Assembly (NCBI GenBank): GCA_035716025.1
Contig: DASTKH010000042.1
Location: forward strand, 1 to 64,000
Origin: JADGHE01 sp035716025
Lineage (GTDB): Bacteria > Pseudomonadota > Alphaproteobacteria > Rhizobiales > Xanthobacteraceae
Direction of reading: 5' to 3'
DNA length: 64,000 nucleotides
Positions 35,241-43,989 of this stretch are shown here, piece after piece. The notes under the pieces were generated by a model, which saw only the letters and a program-made list of their open reading frames with translations, was not told the DNA's origin and did not search any database. A program made the position numbers and the translations under genes. Each line of letters opens with the position of its first letter. The first letter of the stretch is position 1.

Positions 35241-35256
35241 TTAACTGAACGGTTAA
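35241..35256. promoter_or_regulatory. AT-rich imperfect palindrome upstream of the VOC-AHSA1 pair, possible ArsR-type operator
   Basis: TTAAC (35241-35245) and GTTAA (35252-35256) flank a six-base centre in an otherwise very GC-rich region, about 80 bases upstream of the VOC gene start. Such TTAA-containing dyads are bound by small ArsR-type repressors that often accompany AHSA1 genes; no such repressor is encoded nearby. Confidence 0.4.
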
Positions 35257-35283
35257 ATAACGTCAAGGGGCGGCGCCTGGGCC

Positions 35284-35391
35284 TCAAATGATCCGGCACA
35301 CTTCGTCGAAGGCGAAGCGCGGGTCGCGGGGGCGGATGGTCCGCGGGTCGCCGCGGCCCAGATTGCAAAGGAAATTGGATTTGAAGTCAGC
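35284..35391 (-). pseudogene. Orphan C-terminal fragment of a RutE-like nitroreductase
   Basis: The minus strand encodes about 35 residues, ADFKSNFLCNLGRGDP followed by a stretch ending FAFDEVCRII and a TGA at 35284-35286. This is the C-terminal end of the malonic-semialdehyde-reductase/nitroreductase (RutE) family, where KSNFLCN-G-GDP and FDE-CRI are conserved. Upstream on the same strand the frame continues into sequence with no nitroreductase character, so the first ~165 residues are missing. A nitroreductase lacking just this part lies at 61573-62082 on the other strand. See the corresponding finding. Confidence 0.75.
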
Positions 35392-35492
35392 GCGTGTTCC
35401 CGAGGTTCGGCAGACTTCCGTCGTTGACGCAGACTTCTCCCAGGCAGAAAGCTTCGTTATGACGGCGGCCACGACACTCAACGGGTGAATTC

Positions 35493-36413
35493 ATGAAGCT
35501 CGCTACATTTGTCAACGCGCAGGGCAAACCGACCGTCGGCATTGTCGACACCGCCCGCGACGCGATCCTCGATCTTGCCCCCGAGTTTACCGACATGCTG
35601 GCGCTGATCGATGCCGGGCCGGCCGGGCTTGAGAAGGCGCGGGCGCTTGCGGCGCAGTGGCCGGAAAACCGGGCGCGGCCTCTGAAAGGGACGCGGCTGC
35701 TTGCGCCACTGCCGGAACCGCGTCAGATGCGCGACTGCCTTGTCTTCGAGGCCCACTTGCGCAACTCGCGCGAGCAGCAGGCAAAGCGCAGCGGCAAGGA
35801 GCCGCCTCCGATCCCGCAGGTGTGGTACGAGCAGCCCATCTACTACAAGTGCAACCGCTTCAGCGTCGTCGGCCCCGAGACCGACGTGATCTGGCCTCGC
35901 TACTCGAACCACATGGACTATGAGTGCGAAATGGCGGCCGTGATCGGCAAGACCGGCAAGGATATCGAGCCGGCGCGCGCGATGGAGCACATTTTCGGCT
36001 TCACCATCTTCAACGACTTCTCCGCGCGCGATGCGCAATTCCGCGAGATGGCGGGGCGGCTCGGGCCGGCCAAAGGCAAAGACTTTGACACCGGCAATGT
36101 GCTCGGCCCGTGGATCGTGACCACCGACGAGATCGGCGATCCGCACAACCTCAACATGGAGGTGCGGGTGAACGGGGAACGCTGGGGCGGCGGCAATTCA
36201 CGCGACATGCACCACAAATTCCCGGCGATCCTCGCCTTTATTTCCCAGTCGGAGACTCTGCACGCCGGCGAGGTGATCGGCTCGGGCACGGTCGGCACCG
36301 GCTCGTCGAACGAAATCGGCCGGCAGATCAAGCACGGCGACGTCGTCGAACTGGAAATCGAAAAGATCGGCGTCCTGCGCAACCGGGTGTTGCACCCAAA
36401 CGCGGGGAAATGA
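35493..36413 (+). CDS. Fumarylacetoacetate hydrolase (FAH) family protein
   Basis: A 306-residue metal-dependent hydrolase/isomerase of the FAH superfamily, acting on C-C bonds of beta-diketo acids in aromatic catabolism. The DYECEMAAVIGK block near residue 142 carries the acidic metal ligands, followed by FTIFNDFSARDAQ near residue 170 and the KDFDTGNVLGPWIVT segment near residue 195. The C-terminal GTVGTGSSNEIGRQIKHGDVVELE matches the family. It starts about 100 bases downstream of the nitroreductase remnant. The exact substrate is unknown. Confidence 0.9.
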   Translation: MKLATFVNAQGKPTVGIVDTARDAILDLAPEFTDMLALIDAGPAGLEKARALAAQWPENRARPLKGTRLLAPLPEPRQMRDCLVFEAHLRNSREQQAKRSGKEPPPIPQVWYEQPIYYKCNRFSVVGPETDVIWPRYSNHMDYECEMAAVIGKTGKDIEPARAMEHIFGFTIFNDFSARDAQFREMAGRLGPAKGKDFDTGNVLGPWIVTTDEIGDPHNLNMEVRVNGERWGGGNSRDMHHKFPAILAFISQSETLHAGEVIGSGTVGTGSSNEIGRQIKHGDVVELEIEKIGVLRNRVLHPNAGK

Positions 36414-36458
36414 GCGTCGGGGCCGGGCAAACGGCCCCGCCTCGGCTCCAAGCCGCTC

Positions 36459-37424
36459 CTAAACGGTCAGGGTGATCTTGCCGAAATGCTTGTTGGCTTG
36501 CGCATGCGCAAGCGCAGCCGCCGCCTCATCGAGCGGGAAGCTCCGGTCGAGCGGCATTTTCAAGCGTCCCGCGGTCAAGTCGTCCCAGAGGTCCTCGCGC
36601 GTCAGCCGGCAGATCGTCCGGATTTCCTCGATCGAGCGCGTGCGGAACGAAGCGCCGATATACCAAATGCGCTTGCGGGCGTGCAGGTCGAACTCGAAGG
36701 GTCCCCTCATGCCACCAAGCCGTCCAATCGATACGATGCGGCCGAGCACGCGTGTCGCTTCGAGATTCTGATTGGCGACATAGCCCGAAACCATGTCGAC
36801 GATGATGTCGACACCATCCCCGGTCGCTTTCAGCACCTCGGCGACCCAGCCCGGATCGCGCGAGTCGATGGCAAGATCGGCGCCGAATTCCTTGAGCCGC
36901 GCACGACGCTCCGGATTGGTCGACGAGCCGATGACGAGCCGCGCTCCTTTCACCTTGGCGATCTGCATGCCCATGAGGCCGACGCCCGAGCTTGCGCCCT
37001 GGATCAACACCGCATAGCCGGGCTTGAAAGCCCCGTTGGTGATGATCGCGTCATGCATGGTCTGCAGCGCGATCGGCAGGGCCGCTGCCTGCTCGAACGA
37101 CATTCCGTCGGGGATCGGATAGGTACGCCCTGCGTCCGCGACCGCCTGCTCGGCGAAGCTCGCCGAACCCGAGCACATGACGCGATCGCCCGGCCTGTAC
37201 GCGCTCACACCCGGCCCCGCTTCGATCACCTCTCCTGAAAACTCCATGCCGCCGATGGCGCCCAGGCCGCCGAGCGGCCCGTGCCGGTGGCCGGCCGCCA
37301 TGTGAAGATCGGCGCGGTTAATGCCGCAGGCGCGCACCTTCACGAGAATCTCGCCTGCCTTCGGCTGCGGAGCCGGTACGTCGCGGATCTCGATCCCCTT
37401 TTCTCCGATGACGGCAGCCTTCAT
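36459..37424 (-). CDS. Zinc-independent quinone-oxidoreductase-type dehydrogenase (MDR superfamily)
   Basis: A 321-residue NADPH-dependent medium-chain reductase. The start MKAAVIGEKGIEIRDVPAPQP at 37424 fits the family; longer in-frame starts precede it. It has the CGINRADLHMAAG block near residue 38, the nucleotide-binding GASSGVGLMGMQIAK near residue 140 and FGKITLTV at the end. Catalytic zinc ligands of alcohol dehydrogenases are not seen. It is convergent with the FAH gene and lies downstream of the LLM monooxygenase gene on the same strand. Confidence 0.9.
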   Translation of the reverse strand: MKAAVIGEKGIEIRDVPAPQPKAGEILVKVRACGINRADLHMAAGHRHGPLGGLGAIGGMEFSGEVIEAGPGVSAYRPGDRVMCSGSASFAEQAVADAGRTYPIPDGMSFEQAAALPIALQTMHDAIITNGAFKPGYAVLIQGASSGVGLMGMQIAKVKGARLVIGSSTNPERRARLKEFGADLAIDSRDPGWVAEVLKATGDGVDIIVDMVSGYVANQNLEATRVLGRIVSIGRLGGMRGPFEFDLHARKRIWYIGASFRTRSIEEIRTICRLTREDLWDDLTAGRLKMPLDRSFPLDEAAAALAHAQANKHFGKITLTV

Positions 37425-37527
37425 GCGTGCGGTCCTCCCAGCAAGCGGCAATCCTTCAGCATCGTACTTTGATCACTTGATCGACTTGTGCGCGATGCAT
37501 CTCGGACGGTCAAGACTTCCGGCCGAG

Positions 37528-37550
37528 GCGGCGCCGCGGGAGGGCGCCGC
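37528..37550 (-). terminator. GC-rich hairpin between the luciferase-like and quinone-oxidoreductase genes
   Basis: GCGGCGCC (37528-37535) pairs with GGCGCCGC (37543-37550) around a seven-base loop, 36 bases behind the stop of the flavin oxidoreductase gene. No T-tract follows, so it may only attenuate. Confidence 0.35.
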
Positions 37551-37585
37551 TTGAGCGCAAGGGACGCCCGTTCCCGGCGCGAGGC

Positions 37586-38635
37586 TCAGGCCGGCGCACG
37601 ATTCCCTTCCGCCGCAGCCGCCCGCGCCGGCTCTTTTCCCGTGAAGGCCGGCATTACGTCGCGTGCGAAGCGCCGAAGGGCCTCGCGCGATCCGCCGCAG
37701 CTCATGATGACATATTCGACGCCGACCTGACGCAGGGCTTCGAGCGCGGCGGCGATCTCATCGACCGTCCCGATCAGCGTGTTGGCATTCGCCCTGGGAT
37801 CGTAATGGGTATAGGCGAGGATGTGCGAGCCGCGCTCCTGTCCGGGCGCCCGGGCGACTTTGAGGATTTGCTGGCGCGCCCTATTGTTGCGCTCGATGGC
37901 CGCGTCCTTTTCCGCTTGGTCGTAGGCGACGAACATGTCGCGCGCGACCGTAATCGACATCGGGTCGAAGCCGCGGCCGAGGGCGGCGAGTTCGGCGCGG
38001 TAGAGCGCGATGCGCTCACCGTGCTCCGCAGCGGATGCGAATTGATCAAGAATGAGATTGTAGCCGCGGCGTGCGACCTTGCGGATCGAGTCGGAGCTGC
38101 CGGCCGCCATCCAGAACGGGGGATGAGGCCGCTGATAAGTGGGCGGCTCGACCACGATGTTCTCGAACTGCCAGAAGCGCCCGCGATACGAAAAGCGCTC
38201 CGTCGATGTCCAGGCCTTGGTGATGACGTCGAGCGCCTCGTCGAAGCGCGCCTCCGCCTCCTCGGGCGGGATCTGGAATCCCGTGAACTCCGTGTGGCGG
38301 TAGCCTTTGCCGACCCCGAAATCGAGACGGCCCTCCGAAAGCAGATCGAGGGTCGCCGCCTGCTCGGCGAGAATGACCGGGTTGTGCCAAGGCAGCACCA
38401 TGACCGCGGTGCCAAGGCGCAGGCTGCGCGTGCGTGCGGCGAGCCAGGTCAGCAACGTCAAAGTCGCGGAGACCTGGTTCCAGCCCGTGAAATGGTGCTC
38501 GACCACGAACGTGCTTTCGTAGCCCAGTGCCTCGGCCTCGACATTGAGCTCGATGAAATCGTGAAATCCTTGGCCCATGACGGCATTGCCGCTGCCGCCG
38601 CCCGCCTGGGCCCCGCCGAAAAGGCCGAACCGCAT
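37586..38635 (-). CDS. LLM-class flavin-dependent monooxygenase (luciferase-like)
   Basis: A 349-residue TIM-barrel flavin monooxygenase of the bacterial luciferase superfamily. The VVEHHFTGW block near residue 44, RLGTAVMVLPWHNPVILAEQAATLDLLSEGRLDFGVGKG between about 72 and 110, and PPFWMAAGSSDSIRKVARRG near residue 172 are characteristic of the F420/FMN-binding group. Such enzymes use reduced FMN from a partner reductase; none is adjacent. It is divergent from the oxidoreductase at 38788. Confidence 0.9.
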   Translation of the reverse strand: MRFGLFGGAQAGGGSGNAVMGQGFHDFIELNVEAEALGYESTFVVEHHFTGWNQVSATLTLLTWLAARTRSLRLGTAVMVLPWHNPVILAEQAATLDLLSEGRLDFGVGKGYRHTEFTGFQIPPEEAEARFDEALDVITKAWTSTERFSYRGRFWQFENIVVEPPTYQRPHPPFWMAAGSSDSIRKVARRGYNLILDQFASAAEHGERIALYRAELAALGRGFDPMSITVARDMFVAYDQAEKDAAIERNNRARQQILKVARAPGQERGSHILAYTHYDPRANANTLIGTVDEIAAALEALRQVGVEYVIMSCGGSREALRRFARDVMPAFTGKEPARAAAAEGNRAPA

Positions 38636-38787
38636 CGCATCCTCATCCTTCAGCTTGTCGTTCGAAGCTACAGAGGACGCAGCCTGCTGCCAACCGGCGG
38701 AAACGAAAAGGAGTATTGCCGACCCTGGCGCAAGAGTCGTGCGCGGACGCTTGACGCGGTTTGCACTCTGTCGCTACGGAACACCGC

Positions 38788-39783
38788 ATGAAGGCGATCC
38801 TCCTCACCCGGACCGGCGGCCCCGAAGCGCTCACCTATGTGGAGGTGCCGACGCCCCGTCCGCGCGAGAACGAGGTGCTGGTGAAGGCCGACACGATCGG
38901 CGTCAGCCGTCCGGAGATTCTGGTCCGCACCGGGACCTATGCCTGGATGCCGCCTTTGCCGGCGATCCCCGGCATCGAAATGGCGGGCACCGTCGTCGAG
39001 CGCGGGGCGGCGGTGCGCGACGTGGCGATCGGTGAAAAGGTGTTCGTCTCGGCGCGGGAATTGCCGCAGCGTGCGGGCTGCTATGCCGAATACATCGCGG
39101 TGCCCGGAAAGGCCCTTTTTCGCCTCCCCCCCGAAGTGGACTTGGAGGCGGCCGCCTGCCTCTCCAACTATCAGGTCGCCTACCACGTACTGCACACGGC
39201 CGCGCGCTGTATGCCCGGCGGCTGGGCCGTGGTCGACGCCGCCGCCGGCGGTGTCGGCAGCGCGGCCGTCGAGCTTGCGAAGGCAGCGGGCATGCGCGTC
39301 ATCGGCCTCGTCGGGTCGCCAGCGAAGCGCGCGGCCATCATCGCTTTCGGCGCCGACCATGCCGTCGACACCGCGGGCGAGGACGTCGTCTCGCGGGTCA
39401 TGGAGATCACCGGCGGGCACGGCGGCGACCTCGTGCTCGACAGCGTCGGCGGCAAGGACTTCGCGCGCAATTTCGCGATGCTCGCCCCTTTCGGCACGGT
39501 CGTTTCCTACGGCAAGTTCCAGGGCAACCCTCCGGAAACGCTGGTCGCCGATATGGGCAAAACCTACTTCACGCGCAGCCCCGCTTTACGCTTCTTCACG
39601 ATGCACACGCTCGACGACCGGCCGGACATCCGCGCCCGCGCGACGCAGGACCTGATCGCGAGGCTTGCGGCGGGCGCGATCCGTCCTCTCATCCACGCGC
39701 GCCTGCCTCTCGCCGAGGCCGCCACGGCGCACCGCATGCTCGAAGCGCGCGAGGTCATCGGCAAAGTGCTTCTCAAGCCGTAA
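38788..39783 (+). CDS. Quinone-oxidoreductase-type NADPH dehydrogenase (MDR superfamily)
   Basis: A 331-residue medium-chain reductase distinct from the one at 36459. Conserved parts are the GVSRPEILVRTGTY substrate loop near residue 38, the nucleotide-binding DAAAGGVGSAAVELAKAAG near residue 150, and the terminal EARELVIGK-type segment (EAREVIGKVLLKP). Catalytic zinc ligands are absent. It heads a four-gene rightward unit with the two hot-dog dehydratase genes and the CitE-type lyase, which suggests a role in a CoA-thioester degradation route. Confidence 0.88.
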   Translation: MKAILLTRTGGPEALTYVEVPTPRPRENEVLVKADTIGVSRPEILVRTGTYAWMPPLPAIPGIEMAGTVVERGAAVRDVAIGEKVFVSARELPQRAGCYAEYIAVPGKALFRLPPEVDLEAAACLSNYQVAYHVLHTAARCMPGGWAVVDAAAGGVGSAAVELAKAAGMRVIGLVGSPAKRAAIIAFGADHAVDTAGEDVVSRVMEITGGHGGDLVLDSVGGKDFARNFAMLAPFGTVVSYGKFQGNPPETLVADMGKTYFTRSPALRFFTMHTLDDRPDIRARATQDLIARLAAGAIRPLIHARLPLAEAATAHRMLEAREVIGKVLLKP

Positions 39784-39850
39784 TCGAGCAATGCAAGCCA
39801 CGCTGTCGCGCGGCTTTCCAGCCTCAACGAAAACGAAGAAGGACAAAAAC

Positions 39851-40306
39851 ATGGATTTCAGCGCGAACGGCAAGAGCTTCCCGCCGTACGAATTCCGGGT
39901 AGAGCGCGGCAAGATCAAGGAGTTCGCCGACGCTCTCGGCGACCGCAACCCGGTCTATCACGATCCGGAAAGCCCGGCCGCGAAGGCCGCGGGCGGCATT
40001 CTTGCTCCGCCGACCTTGCTGCGGACGTTTCTCTACGAGACGCGCGATGCCGTGGAGGCCTTGAAGGTCGAGGATTGGAGCTACATCGTCCACGGCGAGC
40101 AGGAGTTCGAATATTTCGCGCCGATCCACGCGGGCGACGTTCTCACCGCACAGGACCGCATCGTCTCGATGACGGAAAAGGAAAGCCGGCGCGCCGGGAA
40201 GCTGCAGATCGCCGTGATCGAGACCACCTTTCACAACCAGCGCGGCGAAAAGGTGCAGGTCGCCCGCCGCACCCTCATCGAAACCGGCAAGCGCATCGCG
40301 GACTGA
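39851..40306 (+). CDS. FAS1-like hot-dog dehydratase (N-terminal MaoC domain type)
   Basis: A 151-residue hot-dog-fold protein with the EFADALGDRNPVYHDPESP motif near residue 26 and GILAPPTLLRTF near residue 51. This is the FAS1-like dehydratase domain that forms a heterodimer with a short MaoC partner. The partner gene follows 42 bases downstream. Together they would hydrate or dehydrate an enoyl-CoA intermediate. Confidence 0.87.
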   Translation: MDFSANGKSFPPYEFRVERGKIKEFADALGDRNPVYHDPESPAAKAAGGILAPPTLLRTFLYETRDAVEALKVEDWSYIVHGEQEFEYFAPIHAGDVLTAQDRIVSMTEKESRRAGKLQIAVIETTFHNQRGEKVQVARRTLIETGKRIAD

Positions 40307-40348
40307 CCCGATCGACATTCCCGCAGGCTGCCCGACAGGAATAGCTCC

Positions 40349-40777
40349 ATGACGAAACCGCTTTATTTCGATGCTCTCAAGGTCGGCGATGAGGCGCCGA
40401 AACTCGTGTGCGGGCCGCTGACGCGCACCGATTTCGTCCGTTACGCCGGCGCCTCCCACGATTTCAACCCCAACCATCACGACGAGGTCTACGCTCAGAA
40501 GAGCGGCAACAAGAGTGTGTTCGGAATGGGCATGCTCGCCGGCGGCTACTGTGCCCGCCAGCTCACTGATTGGCTCGGCGACGGCGTACTGCGTCGCCTG
40601 CGCATCCGCTTCGCCTCGCGCTTCTGGCCGGACGATGTCCTCACCTGTACGGCCAAAATCACGGGCAAGACCGAACAGGCGAACGGCGGGCTCGTTGAAT
40701 GCGAATTCATGTCCGTCAATCAAGCGGGCGAGGTCATCATCCGCGGCGACGCCACCGCCATTCTGCCCCGGAGCTGA
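40349..40777 (+). CDS. MaoC-like dehydratase, small subunit
   Basis: A 142-residue MaoC-fold protein with the catalytic Asp/His motif in FVRYAGASHDFNPNHHDE near residue 35 and the GMGMLAGGYCARQLTDWLG helix. It pairs with the FAS1-like protein encoded just upstream to make a two-component (R)-hydratase. The CoA-lyase gene follows after only four bases, so the three genes are co-expressed. Confidence 0.9.
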   Translation: MTKPLYFDALKVGDEAPKLVCGPLTRTDFVRYAGASHDFNPNHHDEVYAQKSGNKSVFGMGMLAGGYCARQLTDWLGDGVLRRLRIRFASRFWPDDVLTCTAKITGKTEQANGGLVECEFMSVNQAGEVIIRGDATAILPRS

Positions 40778-40781
40778 CCCG

Positions 40782-41654
40782 ATGGACCTTCTGCGCACGC
40801 TGCTTTTCGTTCCCGGCAACAAGGACCGGCTGCTCGACAAGGCGCCGTCGGCTGGCGCCGATGGGCTTCTTTACGATCTCGAAGATTCCGTTCCCGCTGC
40901 AGAACGGCAGATTGCGCGGGAAAAGGTGCGGGCCCGTCTCCAAGGCCCCGCCGACGTGCCACGCTATGTGCGGATCAACGGCGTCGAAGATGCCGGCCCG
41001 AAGGAGGTCGAAGCCGATCTTGCGGCGGTAGTGGTTCCGGGACTTGCCGGGGTGGTGCTGCCAAAGCCCGGCTCACCTGATGAAGCGCGCTTCGTCGCCT
41101 CGGTGCTCGATCGCTGTGAGCAACAGGCGGGCTTGCCGAGCTGCACGATCGAGATCGTGCCGCTGATCGAGTCGGCGCGTGGCGTCCATTTCTGTTACGA
41201 CATCCTTACCGCGACTCCCCGCATGGCCTCGGTGATCATCGGTTCGGCCGAGGACGCCGATCTCATGACCGATCTCGGCTGCCGCTGGTCGCTTTCCGGC
41301 ACGGAACTGCATTACGCGCGCTCGAAGGTTCTGCTCGAAGCGCGCGCCGCCGGAATCAAGAACCCCATGGACGGTGTCTACCCGCGCATCAACGACATCG
41401 ACGGGCTCGTGAAGGACAGCGAGAACGCGCGTGCCCTCGGCTATCGCGGCAAGACCGTGATTCATCCGAACCAGATCGCACCCGTCAACGCGGTGTTTAC
41501 GCCCAGCGAACGCGAGATCGCCTATGCGCGCGAAATGCTCGAGGCCTATGACGCGGCGGTCGCGCAGGGCTCGGGAGCGATCAGCTTCCGCGGCAAGATG
41601 ATCGATCGCGCCATGGTGAAGACCGCGCGGGAACTCGTCGCGCGGTTTTCGTAA
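40782..41654 (+). CDS. CitE/HpcH-type CoA-ester lyase
   Basis: A 290-residue TIM-barrel lyase of the citrate lyase beta/malyl-CoA lyase family. It has LLFVPGNKDRLLDKA at the start, the YDLEDSVP metal-binding block near residue 32, VPLIESARGVHFCYDIL near residue 126 and SAEDADLMTDLG near residue 152. With the upstream hydratase pair it could cleave a (methyl)malyl-CoA-like thioester formed by hydration; similar gene sets process mesaconyl-CoA in other bacteria. The exact substrate is inferred. Confidence 0.9.
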   Translation: MDLLRTLLFVPGNKDRLLDKAPSAGADGLLYDLEDSVPAAERQIAREKVRARLQGPADVPRYVRINGVEDAGPKEVEADLAAVVVPGLAGVVLPKPGSPDEARFVASVLDRCEQQAGLPSCTIEIVPLIESARGVHFCYDILTATPRMASVIIGSAEDADLMTDLGCRWSLSGTELHYARSKVLLEARAAGIKNPMDGVYPRINDIDGLVKDSENARALGYRGKTVIHPNQIAPVNAVFTPSEREIAYAREMLEAYDAAVAQGSGAISFRGKMIDRAMVKTARELVARFS

Positions 41655-41859
41655 ATCCTTTCGCTTGGCGCCGCCCTACCAAGCCTCCGATAAGGGCTCC
41701 GGGGCGGCGGAGGACAACGGAAAGCTGCATGCTCTCCGTTCGTCCCGGCGAACACCGGGCTCAAGATAAAGCAATGGGCCCTCCGTCCGGATCCGCGTTT
41801 TCACTTCGCGCAAGAACGGACAGAGACGGTCGCGCCCGACGTCGGAGCGGCCCGGCCCG

Positions 41860-42960
41860 TCAGTATTTAAAGTTCCGTGCGAATTCCTCGAACGCCTTAC
41901 GGTCGAACTTGTTCGCCTCGTCGATGATGTCGAGCGTGTAGAGCTTCGAGAGGTCCTTGATCTTGCCTTTCATCTGCGGGGCGAAGCCTTCCGCGAACTT
42001 TTCCGAGGCCTTCCATTGTTCGGGCGTGGCGACGCCCATTCGCTGGTCCTTGGAATCGGGCTGCGGGAACCATTTGTCGCGCCGCACTTCCAACAGCTTG
42101 ATCATGTCTTCAAGCTGCTCGGCATCCGATTTCCCCTTGAGCTTGCTCTCCGGATAGAGATCCCAATGCAGCAGGACGGCCGCACGCGGATTGAGGGCGG
42201 TGAAGATCTGCCCTTTCGCGATCGAGCGGAACATCTTGCCGTACAGCTCCTTTCGTTTGGCGAACTCCTGCCGGTTCACGAGATAGGTGTTGCCGAACAG
42301 TTCCTTGGCGACCGGCGGATTGGGCAGCACGCGGACCGGGAAGCCGGCGACCCCGATACGGAAGAATTCGACGTCCCAGATGGCGAGCGCATCGACGCTG
42401 CCGTTGTGCAAAGCACGTCCTGCAGGACCGCCAGCTCCGACGGTCACCCAGTTCACGTCGTTCTTCGGGTCGATACCCATCTGCGCGAAGACGCCCTGCA
42501 GAAAGAAGAAGCCGCTGTCTCCGGTCGAGCGGATGCCGATCGTCTTGCCCTTGAGCTCCTTGATGTCCTTGATGGGGCTGTCCGGCTTCACGGCCGTCTG
42601 GTTGTGGACGCGCGGCATCCACGTATAGGCGCTGATGAGGCCGAGCTCCGGGTGATCGGCATAGGCCGGAATGATGTTGTAGGCAGAGGTGGTGGCAAAC
42701 TCGACTTGCGCGTTCGACAGCATCTGCAGCGGCAGGGACGTGTTCGTCGAATTGACGATCTTGAGCTCGATTCCGTCGTCCTGGTACCAATGCAGCCGCT
42801 TGTGCATGCCGATCGTCTGGAAGGCCACCTGCGCGTCATTGACGCCCGAGGCCAATCCGCACCGCATCGCCTGAAGCTGCGCCCGCGCCACGGCCGGCGC
42901 CATGAGCGCGCCCGCGGCGACCGCCGCGGCCCCTTTGCCGAATTGTCGTCTTGTCAGCAT
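41860..42960 (-). CDS. ABC-type periplasmic binding protein, NMT1/sulfonate-type, with a Tat signal
   Basis: A 366-residue type II binding protein. The N-terminus MLTRRQFGKGAAAVAAGALM carries a twin-arginine RRxFGKG motif, so export is probably by Tat. The mature part resembles nitrate/sulfonate/taurine or thiamine-precursor binding proteins: KGKTIGIRSTGDSGFFF near residue 138 and the AIWDVEFFRIG segment near residue 192. No cognate permease or ATPase gene is next to it, so it is an orphan that may work with a distant transporter. It faces the CitE-type lyase gene convergently and is divergent from the amidohydrolase. Confidence 0.85.
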   Translation of the reverse strand: MLTRRQFGKGAAAVAAGALMAPAVARAQLQAMRCGLASGVNDAQVAFQTIGMHKRLHWYQDDGIELKIVNSTNTSLPLQMLSNAQVEFATTSAYNIIPAYADHPELGLISAYTWMPRVHNQTAVKPDSPIKDIKELKGKTIGIRSTGDSGFFFLQGVFAQMGIDPKNDVNWVTVGAGGPAGRALHNGSVDALAIWDVEFFRIGVAGFPVRVLPNPPVAKELFGNTYLVNRQEFAKRKELYGKMFRSIAKGQIFTALNPRAAVLLHWDLYPESKLKGKSDAEQLEDMIKLLEVRRDKWFPQPDSKDQRMGVATPEQWKASEKFAEGFAPQMKGKIKDLSKLYTLDIIDEANKFDRKAFEEFARNFKY

Positions 42961-43092
42961 GCTCTCCTCCTTGGCGTTTGCTCGTGCGGCACTGTTCTTT
43001 TGGCCGCATCGCCGTTAGCGTAACTGAGCCTTCGAACGGAGTCGTGCGCCTCAAGATTGCGCGCTGTCAATTGATTGCGAGGTGTTCGCTTG

Positions 43093-43968
43093 GTGGACAT
43101 GCGAAGCGACAAAATTTTGCCGGAAGACGCTCTCGCCCGGCGCCGCAAGCCGACCTTTCGCCTTCCGGCGGGCGCGTGCGATGCCCATTGCCATGTCTTT
43201 GGGCCAACCGATCGGTTTCCTTATGCGTCGAGCCGCCGTTACACACCGGCGGAGGCGCCGAAGGAGGCACTCGCGGCCCTGCATGCGCATCTCGGGGTCG
43301 ACCGTAGCGTCATCGTCCAGGCGAGCTGCCACGGCACCGACAACCGCGCGATGCTCGACGCGATTGCCGACGATCCCGCTCGCAAGCGAGGAGTCGCGAT
43401 CGTGGACGATACGTTCAGGGATCGCGATCTCGCCGACCTGCACGCGGGCGGCGTGCGCGGCGTGCGGTTCAATTTCGTGCGCCACCTCGGCGGGGCGCCG
43501 GACGAGCGCGTGTTTCACCGCGTGATCGAGCGCATCAAGGTGCTCGGCTGGCACGTCGTGCTGCATCTTGATGCAAGCGATATTGAGACGCTCGCCCCGA
43601 TGATCCGCGCGCTGCCCGTGCCGTTCGTGATCGATCACATGGGTCGGGTCGAGGCTGCGCGCGGTCTGGATCAGCCTGCGGTGCGCGCCCTGCTCGACCT
43701 TGCCCGGCTGGAGTCGTGTTGGATCAAGCTCTCGGGCGCGGAGCGCATTGCCCGCTATCCGTTCGACGATGCGGTGCCGATCGCCCGCGCGATCCTGAAC
43801 GCCGCGCCACAGCGGGTAATGTGGGGCACGGACTTCCCGCACCCAAATCTCAAAGATCCGGTCGACGAGGTCGATCTCGTCGATCTGTTGCCGCGCATCG
43901 CCGAAACGGATGCGGCGCGACACAACCTTCTCGTCGCCAATCCTGCGCGGCTTTATGGGTTTTCGTGA
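43093..43968 (+). CDS. Amidohydrolase-family lactonase (LigI-like)
   Basis: A 291-residue TIM-barrel hydrolase of the amidohydrolase-2 group, similar to 2-pyrone-4,6-dicarboxylate lactonase. The metal-binding CDAHCHVFGP is near residue 29, VIDHMGR near residue 180 and WGTDFPHPN near residue 243. The GTG at 43093 is favoured because GAGG lies ten bases before it; ATG at 43099 and TTG at 43075 are alternatives. It is divergent from the Tat binding-protein gene and convergent with the MmgE/PrpD gene. Confidence 0.88.
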   Translation: MDMRSDKILPEDALARRRKPTFRLPAGACDAHCHVFGPTDRFPYASSRRYTPAEAPKEALAALHAHLGVDRSVIVQASCHGTDNRAMLDAIADDPARKRGVAIVDDTFRDRDLADLHAGGVRGVRFNFVRHLGGAPDERVFHRVIERIKVLGWHVVLHLDASDIETLAPMIRALPVPFVIDHMGRVEAARGLDQPAVRALLDLARLESCWIKLSGAERIARYPFDDAVPIARAILNAAPQRVMWGTDFPHPNLKDPVDEVDLVDLLPRIAETDAARHNLLVANPARLYGFS

Positions 43969-43989
43969 AAGCCCGCAGCGCGTGCGCTC

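Noticed and set aside
41684..41713. Inverted CCTCCG/CGGAGG arms between the CitE-type lyase and the convergent binding-protein gene
   Set aside because: Only six pairs with an 18-base interior and no T-tract; not enough to call a terminator.
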